Counted from the stretch's first letter, positions 45,945 through 58,251 are shown. The stretch: DNA of 64,000 nucleotides from Gnetum montanum (GCA_015680685.1 MNCI01004258.1:199092-263091); one strand, 5' to 3'. Made by a program: numbers and translations. The notes: generated by a model not told the origin, from the letters alone.

Positions 45945-48659
45945 TATTACACCCCACCTAGAGCTAGTAGGTATGGTCATACGCTTATGATTTAGACATT
46001 ATATGTGGAGTCTCGGTGGGTTTTCAGGGATGAGTTAATGTATTTTATATAGTATGAGGCTTTGTTTTTTTATTATGATTATGATGTCTTTACATGCTTA
46101 ACTAATGTGATTATGTACACAAGCCTTGTATGATATGTTAGACAAGTGATGTTGTTGGCAGGGATGTTGGATTAGGGTACAAGAGCACATATGCAATATG
46201 TTTTGATGCTTTATGTGTGATTTTGGTATGTAAGCATTTGTACAAGAGCACTATGTTGTGTGATGTTCAAGTGTGGTTTTGGCATGTGAATGTGTAGTGC
46301 GTCTGATAAGAATCTCATAGGTTCAAACGGATTTTGATTTGGAGCCCCAATGTGTTTATTATGTAGGTTTAAGGTTGACAATATTAAGTGTGGAGGAAAA
46401 AAATATAGTCACTTATGAAAATGCCATCTTTTAAAAAAAATCAATAAAATAACATTTAACTAAAAAAGAAAAAAGTAAACTTATGTTACATTAGTAAAAA
46501 GCACCATCATTCTCCCTTTATTTTACTTATTACCTAATACATAAAGTAAAGTAAGGTGTTTTTATATGTTATTTACCACCACCTCATCACCGCATATGGG
46601 AGAAATTGGGTTTGGTTTCTGTTTTCTTCTATTTGCGCAGAAACAAAAATGAGGGTTACAGTTATTCTCTTCTCTTTTCCTTCATTTCTTCTATCTTCCT
46701 CCTTTTTTCTTCTAGATTTTGAGCCTTCTAGATGGGTTTTGCTTACTCTAAACCTGGATTTGGAATTGCTTTGATCATATCTATGTAGGTGCAAAACTTG
46801 TTAGGAGTGAAACAAAGTCTTGTTGGATTTTTAAAGATTTTCTCCTTGTTTCAGCCTTTCTACCCAAACAATTTTAATTGGTGGGTTGTCTTTACCTTTT
46901 TCCGATATTTCTGTGTTGTCTTAGTGTATATGATCACATGATGGGAGCATGCGGGGCAATTAGCTCAAAGTCTGAGCATAGGAATGTTATTTTGCATGTT
47001 TTCCAAAATTGTACGATTTTGGTTACGAATTGTTTATTAATATCTATGGGATGTATGGGCTAATGTGGACTTGTGGAATATGATCTGTGGTGTTGATGAG
47101 TCTTGTATGATTGAAATATTCTATTTGTGGGGCCTATTGGGGTGCGAGCATTTTTTTGGAGCATTCCAAATATTATTTAAATATTATTTTATTAATCAAA
47201 CTTTGAACACACATAACTTTGCTTCCAGGAGTCCAATTTAGGTAAAATTAGTATTGTTGGGATCATTGTGAAAAACACTTTCTAATCATGGGATTAGTTT
47301 TCTCTTTGGGCATATAACATTTTGAAGGTTATTCTAGTGGTCATTTGTATGGAAATACGTGTCTTTTGAGGAACATTGTATTATTTTGTCGTATCAAGGT
47401 CTTCATGTTATTTTGTTGCATCATGGTATTATTTTCCTAGAATGAATGTAATTGCTAGGGGTGGATATGTGTGGTTATTTTGTTTGGGTATGTGGTGCTT
47501 ATGACCTATGTTAGCTTAAGCTAATTGAACTATGTATATGTTTTTGCAACGATGCTTATGACGGTTGTTGGTAGGTGGTGCTAGCATGAGGGTGTGGACC
47601 AGTTGGTGATGAGGCACCTTGGAGGTAGTATGGATTGACCCCCACTGTGATGCATCAGTGAGGCTCCTATCTCAAGCCTCATCCTAAGGGTCGAAGAGTG
47701 TAAGTATGTTCATCCCTACAGCTAGTTCATGGCATAGGTGTGTTCATCCCTATCACTAATCCTTCAGAAGGCTAGTGGTTGTGGGTGATAGGTTGACAAA
47801 CCCTAGCATCGGTTGGATAAATAAAAGACTAATAAAAGACCTATAGGCAATGACTATTGTGAGTACTCATGGAAATGTTTCACATGCTACACTGAGTGTA
47901 GATATGTTAGCAACCATGTGGGCTATGTATGTGATAGTATTGGTTTGTGAGTCATATCATTGAGAATAGGTGTTCTATTTGGATTATGATTGTGTGGATC
48001 ATGGACTATTTATGGTATATCATGGGTATGATGACATGGGCATGATAGGTGATGGTGGACTGTGGCTTTGTCTGTGGTTGTATGATAGTATGTTACTTTA
48101 TGGGTGATATGGGGTGTATTGTTTTGAGCATGCATGAGACTAACAACATTGCAAGTTGCCTTGTACCCCACTCTTCTCTAGTGTAGAACTTATCAACCAT
48201 CTAGCAAGGGAAGTGTAAAAGCTTCCCACTTAGTTGTGTATTAACTTTATTTCATTACTGGTGAAAAGCGCAAGAGCCCAGACGAGAATGAAGAGAGAGA
48301 GTAGAGGAGGGGAAATCCTTCAGTGCTTGGTTATTGTATATTTTCATGTATAGTAGTGTGGACTAGATATCCTTATATGAAACTCTTTGTACCGTCCTCT
48401 TATATATACAATGATGAGGTTTATGTGTTTTTTTTTTTGTATTTTCGCAGAGCAATGTATAGTTTGCTTTATGTATAGACATGCATTTTTATGACGTGAC
48501 ATGTATGTTTTGTTTTTGGTATGATAAAAAAGTTTTGTACTATTTGACTTTTCTTATTAGCATGTATTCTACACATTATTGGTTCTAGTTGTCATGCTTC
48601 CATGCTAAGATTACTTGATCCTAGGCATCACCCTACCCTAGCCAAGGTAGGGTGTTACA
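45945..48659 (+). repeat. S2: solo LTR of a chromovirus-like element (2.7 kb)
   Basis: It begins TATTACACCCCACC (from TGTTACACCCC) and ends GGTAGGGTGTTACA. The ends are inverted, and the 3' end matches that of the K LTR, which is followed by a PBS. A 5-bp duplication is TTGAC (45940-45944) and CCAAC (48660-48664), best explained as a diverged pair. Cutting out the insert restores the copia pre-integrase motif GKQKRV joined to its downstream part. No gene lies in it. Short open frames such as 46556-46774 are not supported. It shares the segment around 47630-47720 ('gacccccactgtgatgcatcagtgaggc') with the K LTR (60390 on). Confidence 0.75.
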
Positions 48660-48664
48660 CCAAC

Positions 48665-49240
48665 TCTTTTTTGCTTCCCATAAATACATCCTTCACATAA
48701 ACCAACATCAACAGACTTCAAGTTTGGTACTACCTTGTCAGGCCAACAACTTCATTTTCTTTTCACTCATGTGACCAAACCTTCGATGCCACAAAGTTAA
48801 CATTGATTTTGAATCAATCATTGACATTGTATCTTTTATTTCTAAAGTGGTGTATAATGTTCCCACCTTATTTCCCTGAGAAATGATCAGATTTTCTTTA
48901 ATTTTTTTCTAGGATCCACCTCCAAATGCTATACTATATTCTCCAGCATCTATCTAACCCATCAAAATAAGGTTTTTCTTTAAACCTAGAACATGTCTAA
49001 CATTTTGTAACTTCAATTGCTTCCTGTGGGTAGTCTTTATATAAACATCTTCCTTCCCCATAATGTTCAATTGCTCATCATATGTAAGATAAACCTTTCC
49101 AAAATTCCTAGTAACATAGTTTTTAAGTAGCTCTTTAGAAGAAGTAGAGTGAAATAATTCATCTGAATTAAGAATGCATGATTTAATACCAATGTCCACA
49201 CAACAAAATAAGGCATTAGTAATTTCTTCAGTAGCTACAT
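48665..49240 (-). pseudogene. Protease and pre-integrase region of element G
   Basis: Next to S2 the minus strand reads 'GLCEGCIYGKQKRV', the pre-integrase motif. Further upstream a clean frame (48954-49199) has 'MGKEDVYIKTTHRKQLKLQN' and 'VRHVLGLKKNLILMG', the segment between copia protease and integrase ('V..VL..P.L..NL+S'). The protease Asp motif would be near 49200 and is only faintly seen ('CILNSDELFHST', in place of D-S-G-A-S-.H). Confidence 0.75.
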
Positions 49241-50050
49241 TTGTTGACTCATCGTGCTGATTTTTCTTTTCTTTCTATGGTCTTGTGCACTTTTTTTGAG
49301 GTGACCTTTCTGATCACAATTCCAATAGGTGACATTCTTGTGAGCCTTGGATTGACTTCTTCCCTTGGACTTTGGTTTTTCATGGCCTTGATTCTATCCT
49401 TGCTAAAGACTTCTACCTCTTCCTTCATCACTCAAGGTAGAACCCAAAGATCCACCAAACTTCCTTCTACATATATCCTCACTAAGAATTAGATCTCGAA
49501 CTCTAGACAACTTTAGTTTTTGATCTCTTGATGAACTACCAATTGCAGTCATCATTGCAGACTAGCTATTAGGAAGTGATGATAATAAGATCAACTCTTT
49601 GATCTTATCATCAAAGTTGATTTCCATAGAACTTAACTAACTTGTGATTACATTGAACTCATTGATGTGATCTGTAATTAACACACCTTCAGACATTCTT
49701 AGATTGAATAATTGGGGCATCAGATATACCTTATTTGAGGCTGATGGATTCTCATACATATCTAATAAATCCTTCATCAAACCCTGAGTAGTCTTTCATT
49801 GACGATATTGAATGCAACATTTTGTGATAACATCAAATGAATCACCCTAAGAGCTTGGTGATCTAATAGTGCCCAATCGCCTTTGCTCATATGATCTAGC
49901 TTCTTCCCCAATAGTGGTTCGTGCAACTTCTTCTGGTACAAATAATCTTCGATCTGCACCTTCAAGAATTCCAAGTCCATCCCATCAAGCTTGTTGATCC
50001 TAGCTTTCCCATCCTTAGATGCGATTGCTCCCTCTAATCCTTTACATACC
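49241..50050 (-). pseudogene. gag: gag relic of element G
   Basis: A clean 67-codon part (49777-49980) reads 'FLKVQIEDYLYQKKLHEPL' and 'WALLDHQALRVIHLMLSQNV', the usual start of copia gag ('K..M...L..K.L...L'). Downstream lie a broken part with 'LNDHINEFNVITSQ'-type pattern (about 49640-49680) and a Lys/Arg-rich end near 49250-49430 where a zinc knuckle (C-x2-C-x4-H) is expected but not clear. Confidence 0.8.
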
Positions 50051-50051
50051 T

Positions 50052-50066
50052 AGCTTTGATAATACT
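50052..50066 (-). other. Primer binding site of element G (tRNA-Met type)
   Basis: The plus strand reads AGCTTTGATAATACT just before TTGTTAG. The complement of the common plant copia PBS (TGGTATCAGAGC) is GCTCTGATACCA, so two or three transitions separate them. Confidence 0.75.
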
Positions 50067-50067
50067 T

Positions 50068-50253
50068 TGTTAGGAAATGAATCAAGTGGAAAAAAAAAAG
50101 AAAAAAACAAGAATAGGAAAAACAAGCACACATAGAATACACAAAATTTTTGTGGTTCAACAAGATCACTTTAGATTCACGGTCGCACTAGAGTTTCATT
50201 ATCTATTTTGTAGATTACCAATAATCCAAATTAGTCACCACATGACTTTAACA
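50068..50253 (-). repeat. 5' LTR of element G (186 bp)
   Basis: It begins TGTTAGGAAATGAATCAAG and ends CTTTAACA, followed by ACTAT. It carries the undisturbed target site of copy C at 50159-50163. Relative to the left LTR it has an internal deletion of roughly 80 bp after 'attatctattttg'. Confidence 0.9.
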
Positions 50254-50258
50254 ACTAT

Positions 50259-50643
50259 TTATATCATAATACTTACTATTTGCACTATTTTAGTTAAATG
50301 AATGTTTATTCATGTTTTATGGTACTTTGATTAGCATATGAACCATTCTTTTAGTTGAAATTTCCTCATATACCACATAGATAAATATATTTTATTGGTA
50401 GCTCATTTTGAATAAATTCATCCACTTAATTGAACAAAATTTCCTTTAACTTAGAGTTAATAGAAAGGCATATTTGGATGGTAATCATTAGAACATAGTT
50501 AATTTAGTATTACATTTTTCTAATATGATGGTAATTTCTTAGGTTTTTTTAATACAATTAGAAATTCAATGGATACACCTTTAATTTAATTTAGATATAG
50601 CTAAATAACTTTTTCTTTATGTAAGCTTAGATTATCTCTTCAA
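50259..50643. other. Unassigned AT-rich sequence right of element G
   Basis: No gene or repeat family was recognised. With 29233-29868 it forms the DNA into which G inserted. Confidence 0.4.
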
Positions 50644-51787
50644 TGTAACAACAAGTATTTTTGAATGTTTACATTAGTATGTTTACCTTGTGCTTGATGT
50701 TTGTTTATACTTTTGATGTTATGTTATGCCTTTGATTTTTACTTATTAATTAGTTTATATTTTTAGCTTTATTTTTTATGATAATGTATATTTAATTTCA
50801 TGCATTATTTAATTATATTTTCAACATGTATGGACTAACCTGGTGGATGAGTTTGACAAGATTCTGATAGAGTCTATAGTATGGGCATGTGAGGCATGTG
50901 ATAGCATGGATGAGCTTTTGTATAAGCATGTGATTATTTTTATTAATAAGTTTATTTAGGATACATGATGGTTTAGCTTAAGTGTTTTAAATGTGGCTTG
51001 TGGATTTTTTGGAAGTTACATGAGTTATGGAAGGCTTTATGGTAGATTTTGTTAATTATATTACTAAATTTAGGTTTTTAGTAGTTTTCTACAAAAGCCC
51101 ACACTTCATTCACACGTAACACTTTGACATCCATTTTCTTAGACATGGAAGTGTTTTTAGATTGAAATCTTATGCTGATGTGTGGAGCTTTGTTGGATTA
51201 TATTTGTGGTTGTGCAAAAGTGTTTGGATGCATTCATGTGTTGCTCGAGAATTGTACTTCTATCTTTCAAGTAAGTTACGTTGGCATTTTCTCTTGTTTG
51301 TTTCAATTCCCAAGTGATGAGTAGTAAGTACCCCTATACCTAACCATCTGAAACACAAGGGTTCACATGAAATTTAGTTGAATTCCATGGATCAAACTAG
51401 TGTGGTATCTATATTGTTAACCATTGATTGCAGGTGGCTATCTTCCCACTTGGATTAGTGGTAGCTTTGTCACATATGGTTTAGTCCAAAGTGAGGCATA
51501 TGATTATTGATATTGTGTAGCCCTTAAAATAACTAGATAATATTGTTGAAATTAATTATTTAAACTAATTAATAACAAAAAGATAAATCCTAAACTATTC
51601 TAAGGATGATGAGTGTTTATTCCCAACTTGTTGTACACATCGTGAACTCACATATCCACTATTAAGATTACCAAGTGTAATGCTCCTAAGTGAACCAAGC
51701 AATAATGCTACGAGGATTACAAAGAAAATATGTATTTACACTTCAAACTAGTTGTGCTCATTCTGCCAATTGATTAATGTGCATAGA

Positions 51788-51929
51788 AATGTAAATGTTA
51801 AATAAGTACATAGCAAAAAAATTGCATTGAAAGCAACTCTATTCTAAGTTAAAGTGCTAATGTAAATGTTAACTAAGTACATAGCAAATAAATTGCATTG
51901 AAAATAAATCTATTCTAAGTTAAAGTGCT
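51788..51929. repeat. Tandem duplication, 2 x 71 bp, in the 3' LTR of F
   Basis: The units 51788-51858 and 51859-51929 both run from 'aatgtaaatgttaa' to 'aagttaaagtgct' with a few differences. The right LTR of F and the other family LTRs have the unit once, so the duplication arose after insertion or during the last replication. Confidence 0.9.
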
Positions 51930-51940
51930 ACAATGAATAG

Positions 51941-52805
51941 TGATAAATCATGTTTTTTCATACACTCCAATATTTGGATGGCTGTGATATTGGGTACATG
52001 ATATTAGGTATGCGCTATCCCGGTCCAAGATGCGATATCATACATTCGATATCGCAGGGTTACTCCCTAGTCTATAAATACAACACCCAGGCACACAATT
52101 GGGAGTAAGTTTTTGTTAGTTAAGTAGCAAAACTCTTGTAGTTTGTCCATTTGAAAGTTAGAATATTTTCCAAGTGCCCACAATAGGAGGTCTAAGTGTG
52201 AACGGATCTTTATTCAAGCATTGATGCACCTAAGCACACCATTGTGTTGACAATAAAGATGAACTCTTTGATTCATTCCTTGCAGAACTTGAGACTTTCT
52301 TTCTTATGCATTTATATTTTATGAAATTTACGTAAATATTATTTATGCAGTAATTAATTTTGATTAATCAAGCAACTTATTAAAATACAGAAGCATGACC
52401 TCTTTGAGCATATGTGTGACACTTGGTAGCTTAGAAATGACTAGTGTTTGACAACCCAGTAGTGTTTGCACAAGGTTCAGGATGTGTCCGGGAAGTGGGA
52501 ACAATTACTTGTGTTAGGCTAGATTAGACCATAGTTTACTTAGCATTTAATCACTCTTACTTTCATTCTTGTTCTAGGTGAATAATTTGAAAAAACCATA
52601 AAATAATAAAAATCTTACGCCTCAGTCATACTTAACCATACAATTGTACTCTACAAGTGGGATTGGGAAGACAACAAATGGACAACACACACGCACTGTT
52701 TAGCTCTAGCGTACTTAGTAATTATAGTCTACAGAATTCGACCAGATTGCACGTGAATGCCTGTGATTTGTATGGTTGGATGTAGGGGTACCTTGCTACT
52801 CATTA
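51941..52805 (+). repeat. S1: solo LTR of the Athila-like family, inverted (865 bp)
   Basis: It begins TGATAAATCATG and ends CTACTCATTA, and AATAG flanks it exactly (51936-51940 and 52806-52810). Read on the plus strand it is in element orientation: the family end 'aggggtaccttgctactcatt' is at the right. It is the only copy on this strand. A solo LTR arises by recombination between the two LTRs of a full element. Confidence 0.93.
52071..52080 (+). promoter_or_regulatory. TATA box in solo LTR S1
   Basis: The plus strand reads TCTATAAATA, preceded by 'gatatcatacattcgatatcgc' type repeats like those of copy A. Confidence 0.55.
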
Positions 52806-53174
52806 AATAGGAATTAATCTCAATATTATTATCATTCATGGAATCTATCTAGGTACAGTGCCACTTGAATAAGATGGTGTACAACTCACTCAAATCCACA
52901 GTGCAGGCACTCATTGATTGTTTGCTAAGATTATAAAATAAAACTGAAAGAGCCTAGTTACACTACTTACCAAATGGTATCAAATACATGGTGAAAGGCT
53001 CGTATTTATAAGCATTTATTATAATTGTGACATTACATTTATGACATAGTAGATGCAATGTATTAGGGTATGCTACAATGCTAAAGTGTTGTAGTAGGGG
53101 ATGCTATAATGTAGATGCAACGTAGCATCTACAACATCTTAGATGCGATGTATTAGCCATTTTATGCTCTATCA

Positions 53175-53185
53175 TACCCCCACAA
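53175..53185 (-). other. Polypurine tract of copy F
   Basis: The minus strand reads TTGTGGGGGTA directly before the LTR. Confidence 0.7.
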
Positions 53186-55640
53186 CTTACCAAAAACTCA
53201 TCCTCAAGTAAACAAAATAGGATCAAGAATTGGGAAGGTATGAGATTATTGACTGACTTTAATTACTAATTGACTTTGAGTGCTGTAATGTATAGTTTTA
53301 TTTGAGTGGATGTATTATAAAATGACAAAGAGATTGGACAAACATTAAAGTTTACAAAATTGTAGAGGTCTTTAAAAATCCGCTAAAGATGAATCTTCTT
53401 ATTTTTCCTAGCTGTGGCAGTCTTTTTGACCTTGATTGTTATGTTGATGCTTCTCTTTTTATGCAAAGCATTTTTGAAGGGTGGACTAAAATTTCTTCTC
53501 ATTGTCCCATGGTTCCAACAAACATATGATGTTTGAGCTTTAATATGTGTATGTGCTATTATTTATCCATGGGCATATCCTCCTTTGTCCTTCTCTTGGC
53601 CTCTTTTCCTTACCTTGTAAAAGATCTTCAACCTTAGACTTTTCTTTTAGCATCACCTGCAATCACCAAAGGGTCAACATCAATTTTGGTAATTTTTTTC
53701 TGTAATGATTAACCTTTCTTAGATCCCTTAGTTAGCTCAAAATTTGAAAACATTTTAGCATTTGGGCTCAAGGTGATTTCATAATAATGCTTCTAAAGGC
53801 TTTAAGGTAACTAAAATCATTAAGTTGTTCACATTATTTTGATTATTATTACTATTAGTTATCATAATGTTTGAAAATGAGGTGTTAGAAAAATTTTAAA
53901 AATTACATCCTTACATCCTCAACGCCCCCACAATAAATGAGCTTAACTTAAGAAGTGTACAAGTTTTCAAATAATTAAAATTGAAGGTCTACTGCCAATA
54001 TGACCAAGAAATTTTTAATTTAGAAGAAAGTTCAATATAGAAGCATTAAAGATAACTTAAAATTGATGAGAAGTTCATCGCAAAATCATGCATAAATTCA
54101 GAGAAGCTATCCATGATGTTCTTGAAGATGTGAGGTTTGGTTTAGAGCCATGATCAACAAAAGTTATGCAAAAGGGTTCTCCCCAAAGAAGGCTCCTGCC
54201 ATAATGCCCTTGCATAACCACTTTTATAAATGTTTGTGGCTATCTTAGAAGTTAAATGTAGATAATGTCTTTGTTCCAAACAACACAAAACTACCTTGTT
54301 TAGGATTTTGCACTATACTAGACAAAACCATTAGGCTCATAATTACATGTAGTAGTGAGGAGAATAATGGAATAAGCAAGGATTACAAGGATTGGGATGT
54401 AAGATGCTTAACCATGTCCACAATAGGTTCTTGTGTTAATTGTGATTAAGATGATCACCATAGCTGTCTGTCCAAGGTTTAGACCAAGTCCATACCATTA
54501 ACAATGGCCTCGCAATAATGTGCCTCTTCTTTCCTACCATCATGAGTCCATAATAACCATAGAGAACAAACATCACTCCAAAAAGAGAAGAAAAGAGAAG
54601 AAAGAAGAAGGAAAGGGCCTTAGTTAGAGTGGTTCCTTCAAACATGGGTAACATGTTTTTCGAGCCTCATAACCAATGCTTATAGCCCATTATTACGTCT
54701 AAGGGGTGTGATTTGAATTCCCATTCATTTTTTTCCTTTTCATACTTTTTTGGGAACCACACCAAGCAAAGACATTCTCTTTGTTATGGTCGACAATAGG
54801 AGTGATGGTATGTTCCATAAAGAGTCCTAGACCACAAGAAGAAAGTTAAGAAGAGAACCCAACAAATCCCCTTGTGGTCACACCCTTTTCCATTCTCACT
54901 TGATCTTTTCCCTCTTTATTGAAGGTACCATGATCATGAATTAATTTTATTTTTATGTGAGAAGAACCATATTGCTTTCATCATAAAGACCTCTTATTTA
55001 AAGAAATTGAAGAAATGGATGATGTGGCCTCACTACATTTCATAATTATTTACCCAACCAACTTGATAACATAGGAAAAAACCCAATACATGCTGTCGAC
55101 TTCTGCATTATGACTGGAAATATTATTAATAAAAACATAATAGACATTCAAAAAACTTAAAGAAAAGGACTCAAGAAAATTGAAAATTGCAAAGAAAATA
55201 AAAATAACAAGAAATGCAAAACATATTAAGAATTAGAAAATTTTGAAGAAATAGGAAAAGGGTGAAAATTCTAAAATAAAAAAGTGAAAATGCACTTATT
55301 AGTTCTTGATTCAAGATGGGGCATCTCCCCCATGACTAAAATCATGGACGAGCATTCAGAAATGGACCACACATTCCCTTGGTTATACACCATAATTTTT
55401 CCATTTATCATCTTTAATAATTTAATTTTTTACTAGGTAGCACATTTAACATTGATGGTAATATTTTTCGATCATTTGGATACATATCTTCAACTAGAAT
55501 TGAACATATTTATTTTTGAGAGGGTCCAAATATGTTATCTTTTTCATTTCCTACTTTAATTCCTAGGTCTCTTGGTTTAACATCTTCTTTTGGTATATAG
55601 TCAGAGTGTAAGATGTCTATTTCAAAGTTCTTTGTTTTGT
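53186..55640 (-). other. 3' noncoding region of copy F
   Basis: No gene is visible. Family blocks: 'gcatcacctgcaatcacc' near 53651 (the place of the third-frame start in C), 'gggttctccccaaagaaggctcc' near 54175, 'ccttcaaacatgggtaacatg' near 54647 and 'gcatctcccccatgac' near 55321. In A, B and C the pol genes would follow here; in F the sequence passes into the protease-RT spacer (about 55560) and then the gag end. Confidence 0.65.
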
Positions 55641-55747
55641 TCATATTCTTAGGACAAGAACTAACAAGTGGGTTGGATGTTTTCATGCATCTCTTGAATG
55701 GTTTGTATTCTCAATTTTGAGCCACTGGGTGTTTTTTGGTTTAGTAG

Positions 55748-58107
55748 CTATTGTGTAAACTTGTTTTTGCACACACATTTGTTCCTTATGTTTTTTTGAG
55801 TTAGTATAGGGATCGTGTTAATACTTTGAGCTTTTGGCCCATAATTACATCCTTTATCGTTATTAGTAATGCATGGAATTTTTTGTCTCTCCATAGTGAT
55901 AGGTTCATCTTTTATTTTTTGTGTTGGAGTGGTAATGGTTGTCAGATCTTGCATAGGATTAGGAGACATTATTTTTGTGAGGAAAGGTGTTGCACTAGAT
56001 TGGCTTTGTGCTAGTTTTCATGAGCTAGTAGGTCTACAAGTTTTATTCACATGTGTAAAACCTATCCTAAAGAAAGGACATTTCTAAAACTTTTGCTAAG
56101 ATCTACCAACATTATCATTTACTTTTATGTTCATAGAAAAAGTTGCATTCTTCTATTGAGGTTGTGGTGTGAATTCTTCCTACATTGTTGGTGGTGACAT
56201 ATAATGGAGGAAAGTATGAGAATGTTGAGGATGTGATGGAGGATAAAAGATATGAGATGGTGATCCCATAGGAGATGTTGCGGATTGATGATATTTAGGA
56301 GACTAGTAGTAGTAATTTGAGGTAGAGGAAATAAAATCATTTGGAGAAATAGGTTGTTGAACACAATATCCATAAGGGTTTGGTTAGCAATAAGGGTATT
56401 GCTAGGTTGTTGCTGCCATTCCCCATGACTCTGTGTTTTGCCACTATAGTTGATAGTATTTTTGAGGTTGATAAGAAGTCCAACTAGGATAGTACTGTTA
56501 GTTGTAAGACTATCTATAATTGTCTTGTGGATAGGGCAATCTCCTAGGAATTTTCATTTTCATGAACTTGGGATACAAAGTAAAAGCCCCAAACTCTTGT
56601 AAATGTAACATAACTAGGCAATAGCCATTTAAATGTTCATATTGGTAGATGTCACATCCATCATCCTCTTTTGTATTTGAGTCTGTAACCTCTACTACTA
56701 TAACTATTTTTCCTTTTTTCCAATAAGTGTCCCTAATTGTTTCTTTGTTCTTTTTCTTCTTCTTGTTTTGATTACTTGACTCTTTTTTCTTTACCTCTTC
56801 TCTATGATTTTGAGGTAGGTTGTAACTTTTTCATTCATCAACTCCCACCTCTTATCTACTCTTGGTTTAATCTTAATGATAGACTTTTGTATTGGCAAGG
56901 TTTGTTGTGAAATTAACTCATCAAGAGTTGCCTCTTTTTCTAGATCATAAATATGAACCTGCTTCTTTTGAAGAGTTGGATCCTTGTTATATTTCTCTAC
57001 GTTCTTCCTTTTACATAGTTCTTCTTCTTCTTTTACCACCTATTCAATTAGACTTTGTATTTAATGGACTCTCAATTTTGATAACCACCATTGAGAATAG
57101 ATCCTAAGGGTCTTCCTCCATTAGTTTCAAAGCCCATCTATGATGTGGAGAAGCTGCTCTTTTTGAGAAAAACCATGTCTTGGAAATCTATGTAATAGGG
57201 AATAGTATCTATCCAAGGCTATATCCAAGGATTCATGGTTTTCTTACTTCCACCCTTGGATTTGTTTCCTTAGATTAGAAACTCTTTCATAAGTTTGGTA
57301 TTTTTTGTTGAAGAGCCCAAGAATTGTGGACCAATGGTGGATTAAATCTAGTTCCAACATTCTATACCAACATTCAGCTTCTTCTATTAGTATCCTAAGA
57401 AACAACTTAAGCTTTTGTCACTTACTTTCGATATTCTGCAAGGCACAAGAATCATGGAAGATTTGTAAATGATGTTGTGGATTTGAATTATAGCCTCCCT
57501 TAAATTTAAGAATGTTATTCATATCAAGCCATTTGATGCGACTTTCCCTTTGATGCTTATGAGGTACTTGAACTACCTCCCTAATTGGTATCATGCTCCT
57601 AGTAGCTAACAATGGTTCATCTTCATTCGACATGTCATGGTGATAATCCCTATTTCTATTTGTTTGATACTGATAATCTCGTCTATGCTCACTTTGATGT
57701 CTTTCATCTTGCCTTTGCATTCTATTTCTATCTTCATTTTGAGCCCTTAGTGTATCTCTCTCTCTATACCTACATTCATTTTCATCAGAACTAGATGTTG
57801 GAGAGAAAGAGAAAGATGGTGAACTAGGAGAATCACCATGGCTTCTATATCTCCCCCTAGTGTCCCTTGATTTATCCCTTCTAGGTTTCAAGGAGGACCT
57901 AGGCCTTGAGGCCCTCCATATTCTAGGATGTACTTCATCTCCTCTAAGATTATCTACATCAATTGAATGTTGTCTTGGAATGTAGTAAGGGTCTAGATGA
58001 GCATATGAGATCCCCACTAGTAGTAGCTCACTCCAATTCTCTTCAATATAGAACCTACCATTTGTCCTACTAGTGTTCTCATCATGTGATGCATTATTGG
58101 TCCTATG
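55748..58107 (-). pseudogene. gag: gag of copy F, long frame kept
   Basis: A clean 199-codon segment (57418-58017) has 'RASRPRSSLKPRRDKSRDT', a Ser-rich stretch and 'SRIKWLDMNNILKFKGGYN'. One stop later come 'LFNKKYQTYERVSNLRKQIQ', 'ESLDIALDRYYSLLHR' and 'FPRHGFSQKEQLLHIIDGL'. After three more stops there is a clean 82 codons (56791-57039). The frame seems to reach back to about 58107, where the expected ATG reads ATT. The end (55748-55969) contains 'QKIPCITNNDKGCNYGPK', the protease tail of the family without its active site. Like E it lacks the N-terminal 'YTHLDEYVP' block of A, B and C. Confidence 0.82.
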
Positions 58108-58232
58108 TAAAGAATAAATGTTTTTATTTAAGAATGTGTGTGACTTAAAATATTAATATTTTTGAAAAGATAAATTGTTAATACTTTTACAACAATCATT
58201 TATAATGTAACTAATCAAGATTACTAGCACTA

Positions 58233-58250
58233 TCCTCAGTAATGGCGCTA
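58233..58250 (-). other. Primer binding site of copy F (tRNA-Asp type)
   Basis: The plus strand reads TCCTCAGTAATGGCGCTA, 13 of 18 bases of the tRNA-Asp end. All five differences are transitions. Confidence 0.75.
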
Positions 58251-58251
58251 A

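Larger units (their letters stand above)
29869..50253 (-). mobile_element. Element G: Ty1/copia retrotransposon carrying two later insertions
   Basis: Short LTRs (TGTTAG at the left end in plus orientation) enclose gag, protease, integrase, RT and RNase H relics on the minus strand, in the copia order with integrase before RT. A 5-bp duplication, ACTAT, flanks the unit at 29864-29868 and 50254-50258. Copy C sits inside the left LTR and solo LTR S2 inside the gag-pre-integrase region. Without both, G would be about 4.1 kb, short for copia, in line with the loss of the RT second half. The PBS and PPT are of the tRNA-Met / 'AAGTGGGAGAT' kind known from Tork-like copia elements. Confidence 0.92.
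51315..53174 (-). repeat. 3' LTR of copy F, interrupted by solo LTR S1
   Basis: It begins TGATGAGTAGTAAGTACCCC and ends GCTCTATCA before the PPT complement. S1 splits it at 51940/52806. A TATA-like box is at 53001-53010 (TATAAATACG on the minus strand). The segment 53030-53165 has 'agatgcaatgta'-type repeats. Confidence 0.9.

Noticed and set aside
46556-46794. Overlapping open frames on both strands in S2 as a gene
   Set aside because: They lie in a solo LTR, are short, show no domain and are not conserved in the K LTR.
45945-48659. S2 as a DNA transposon with TTA target duplications and inverted ends CACCCYACC
   Set aside because: Its right end GGGTGTTACA equals the LTR end of K, which is followed by a PBS. 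The 5-bp flanks TTGAC/CCAAC fit an LTR insertion once CG decay is allowed for.
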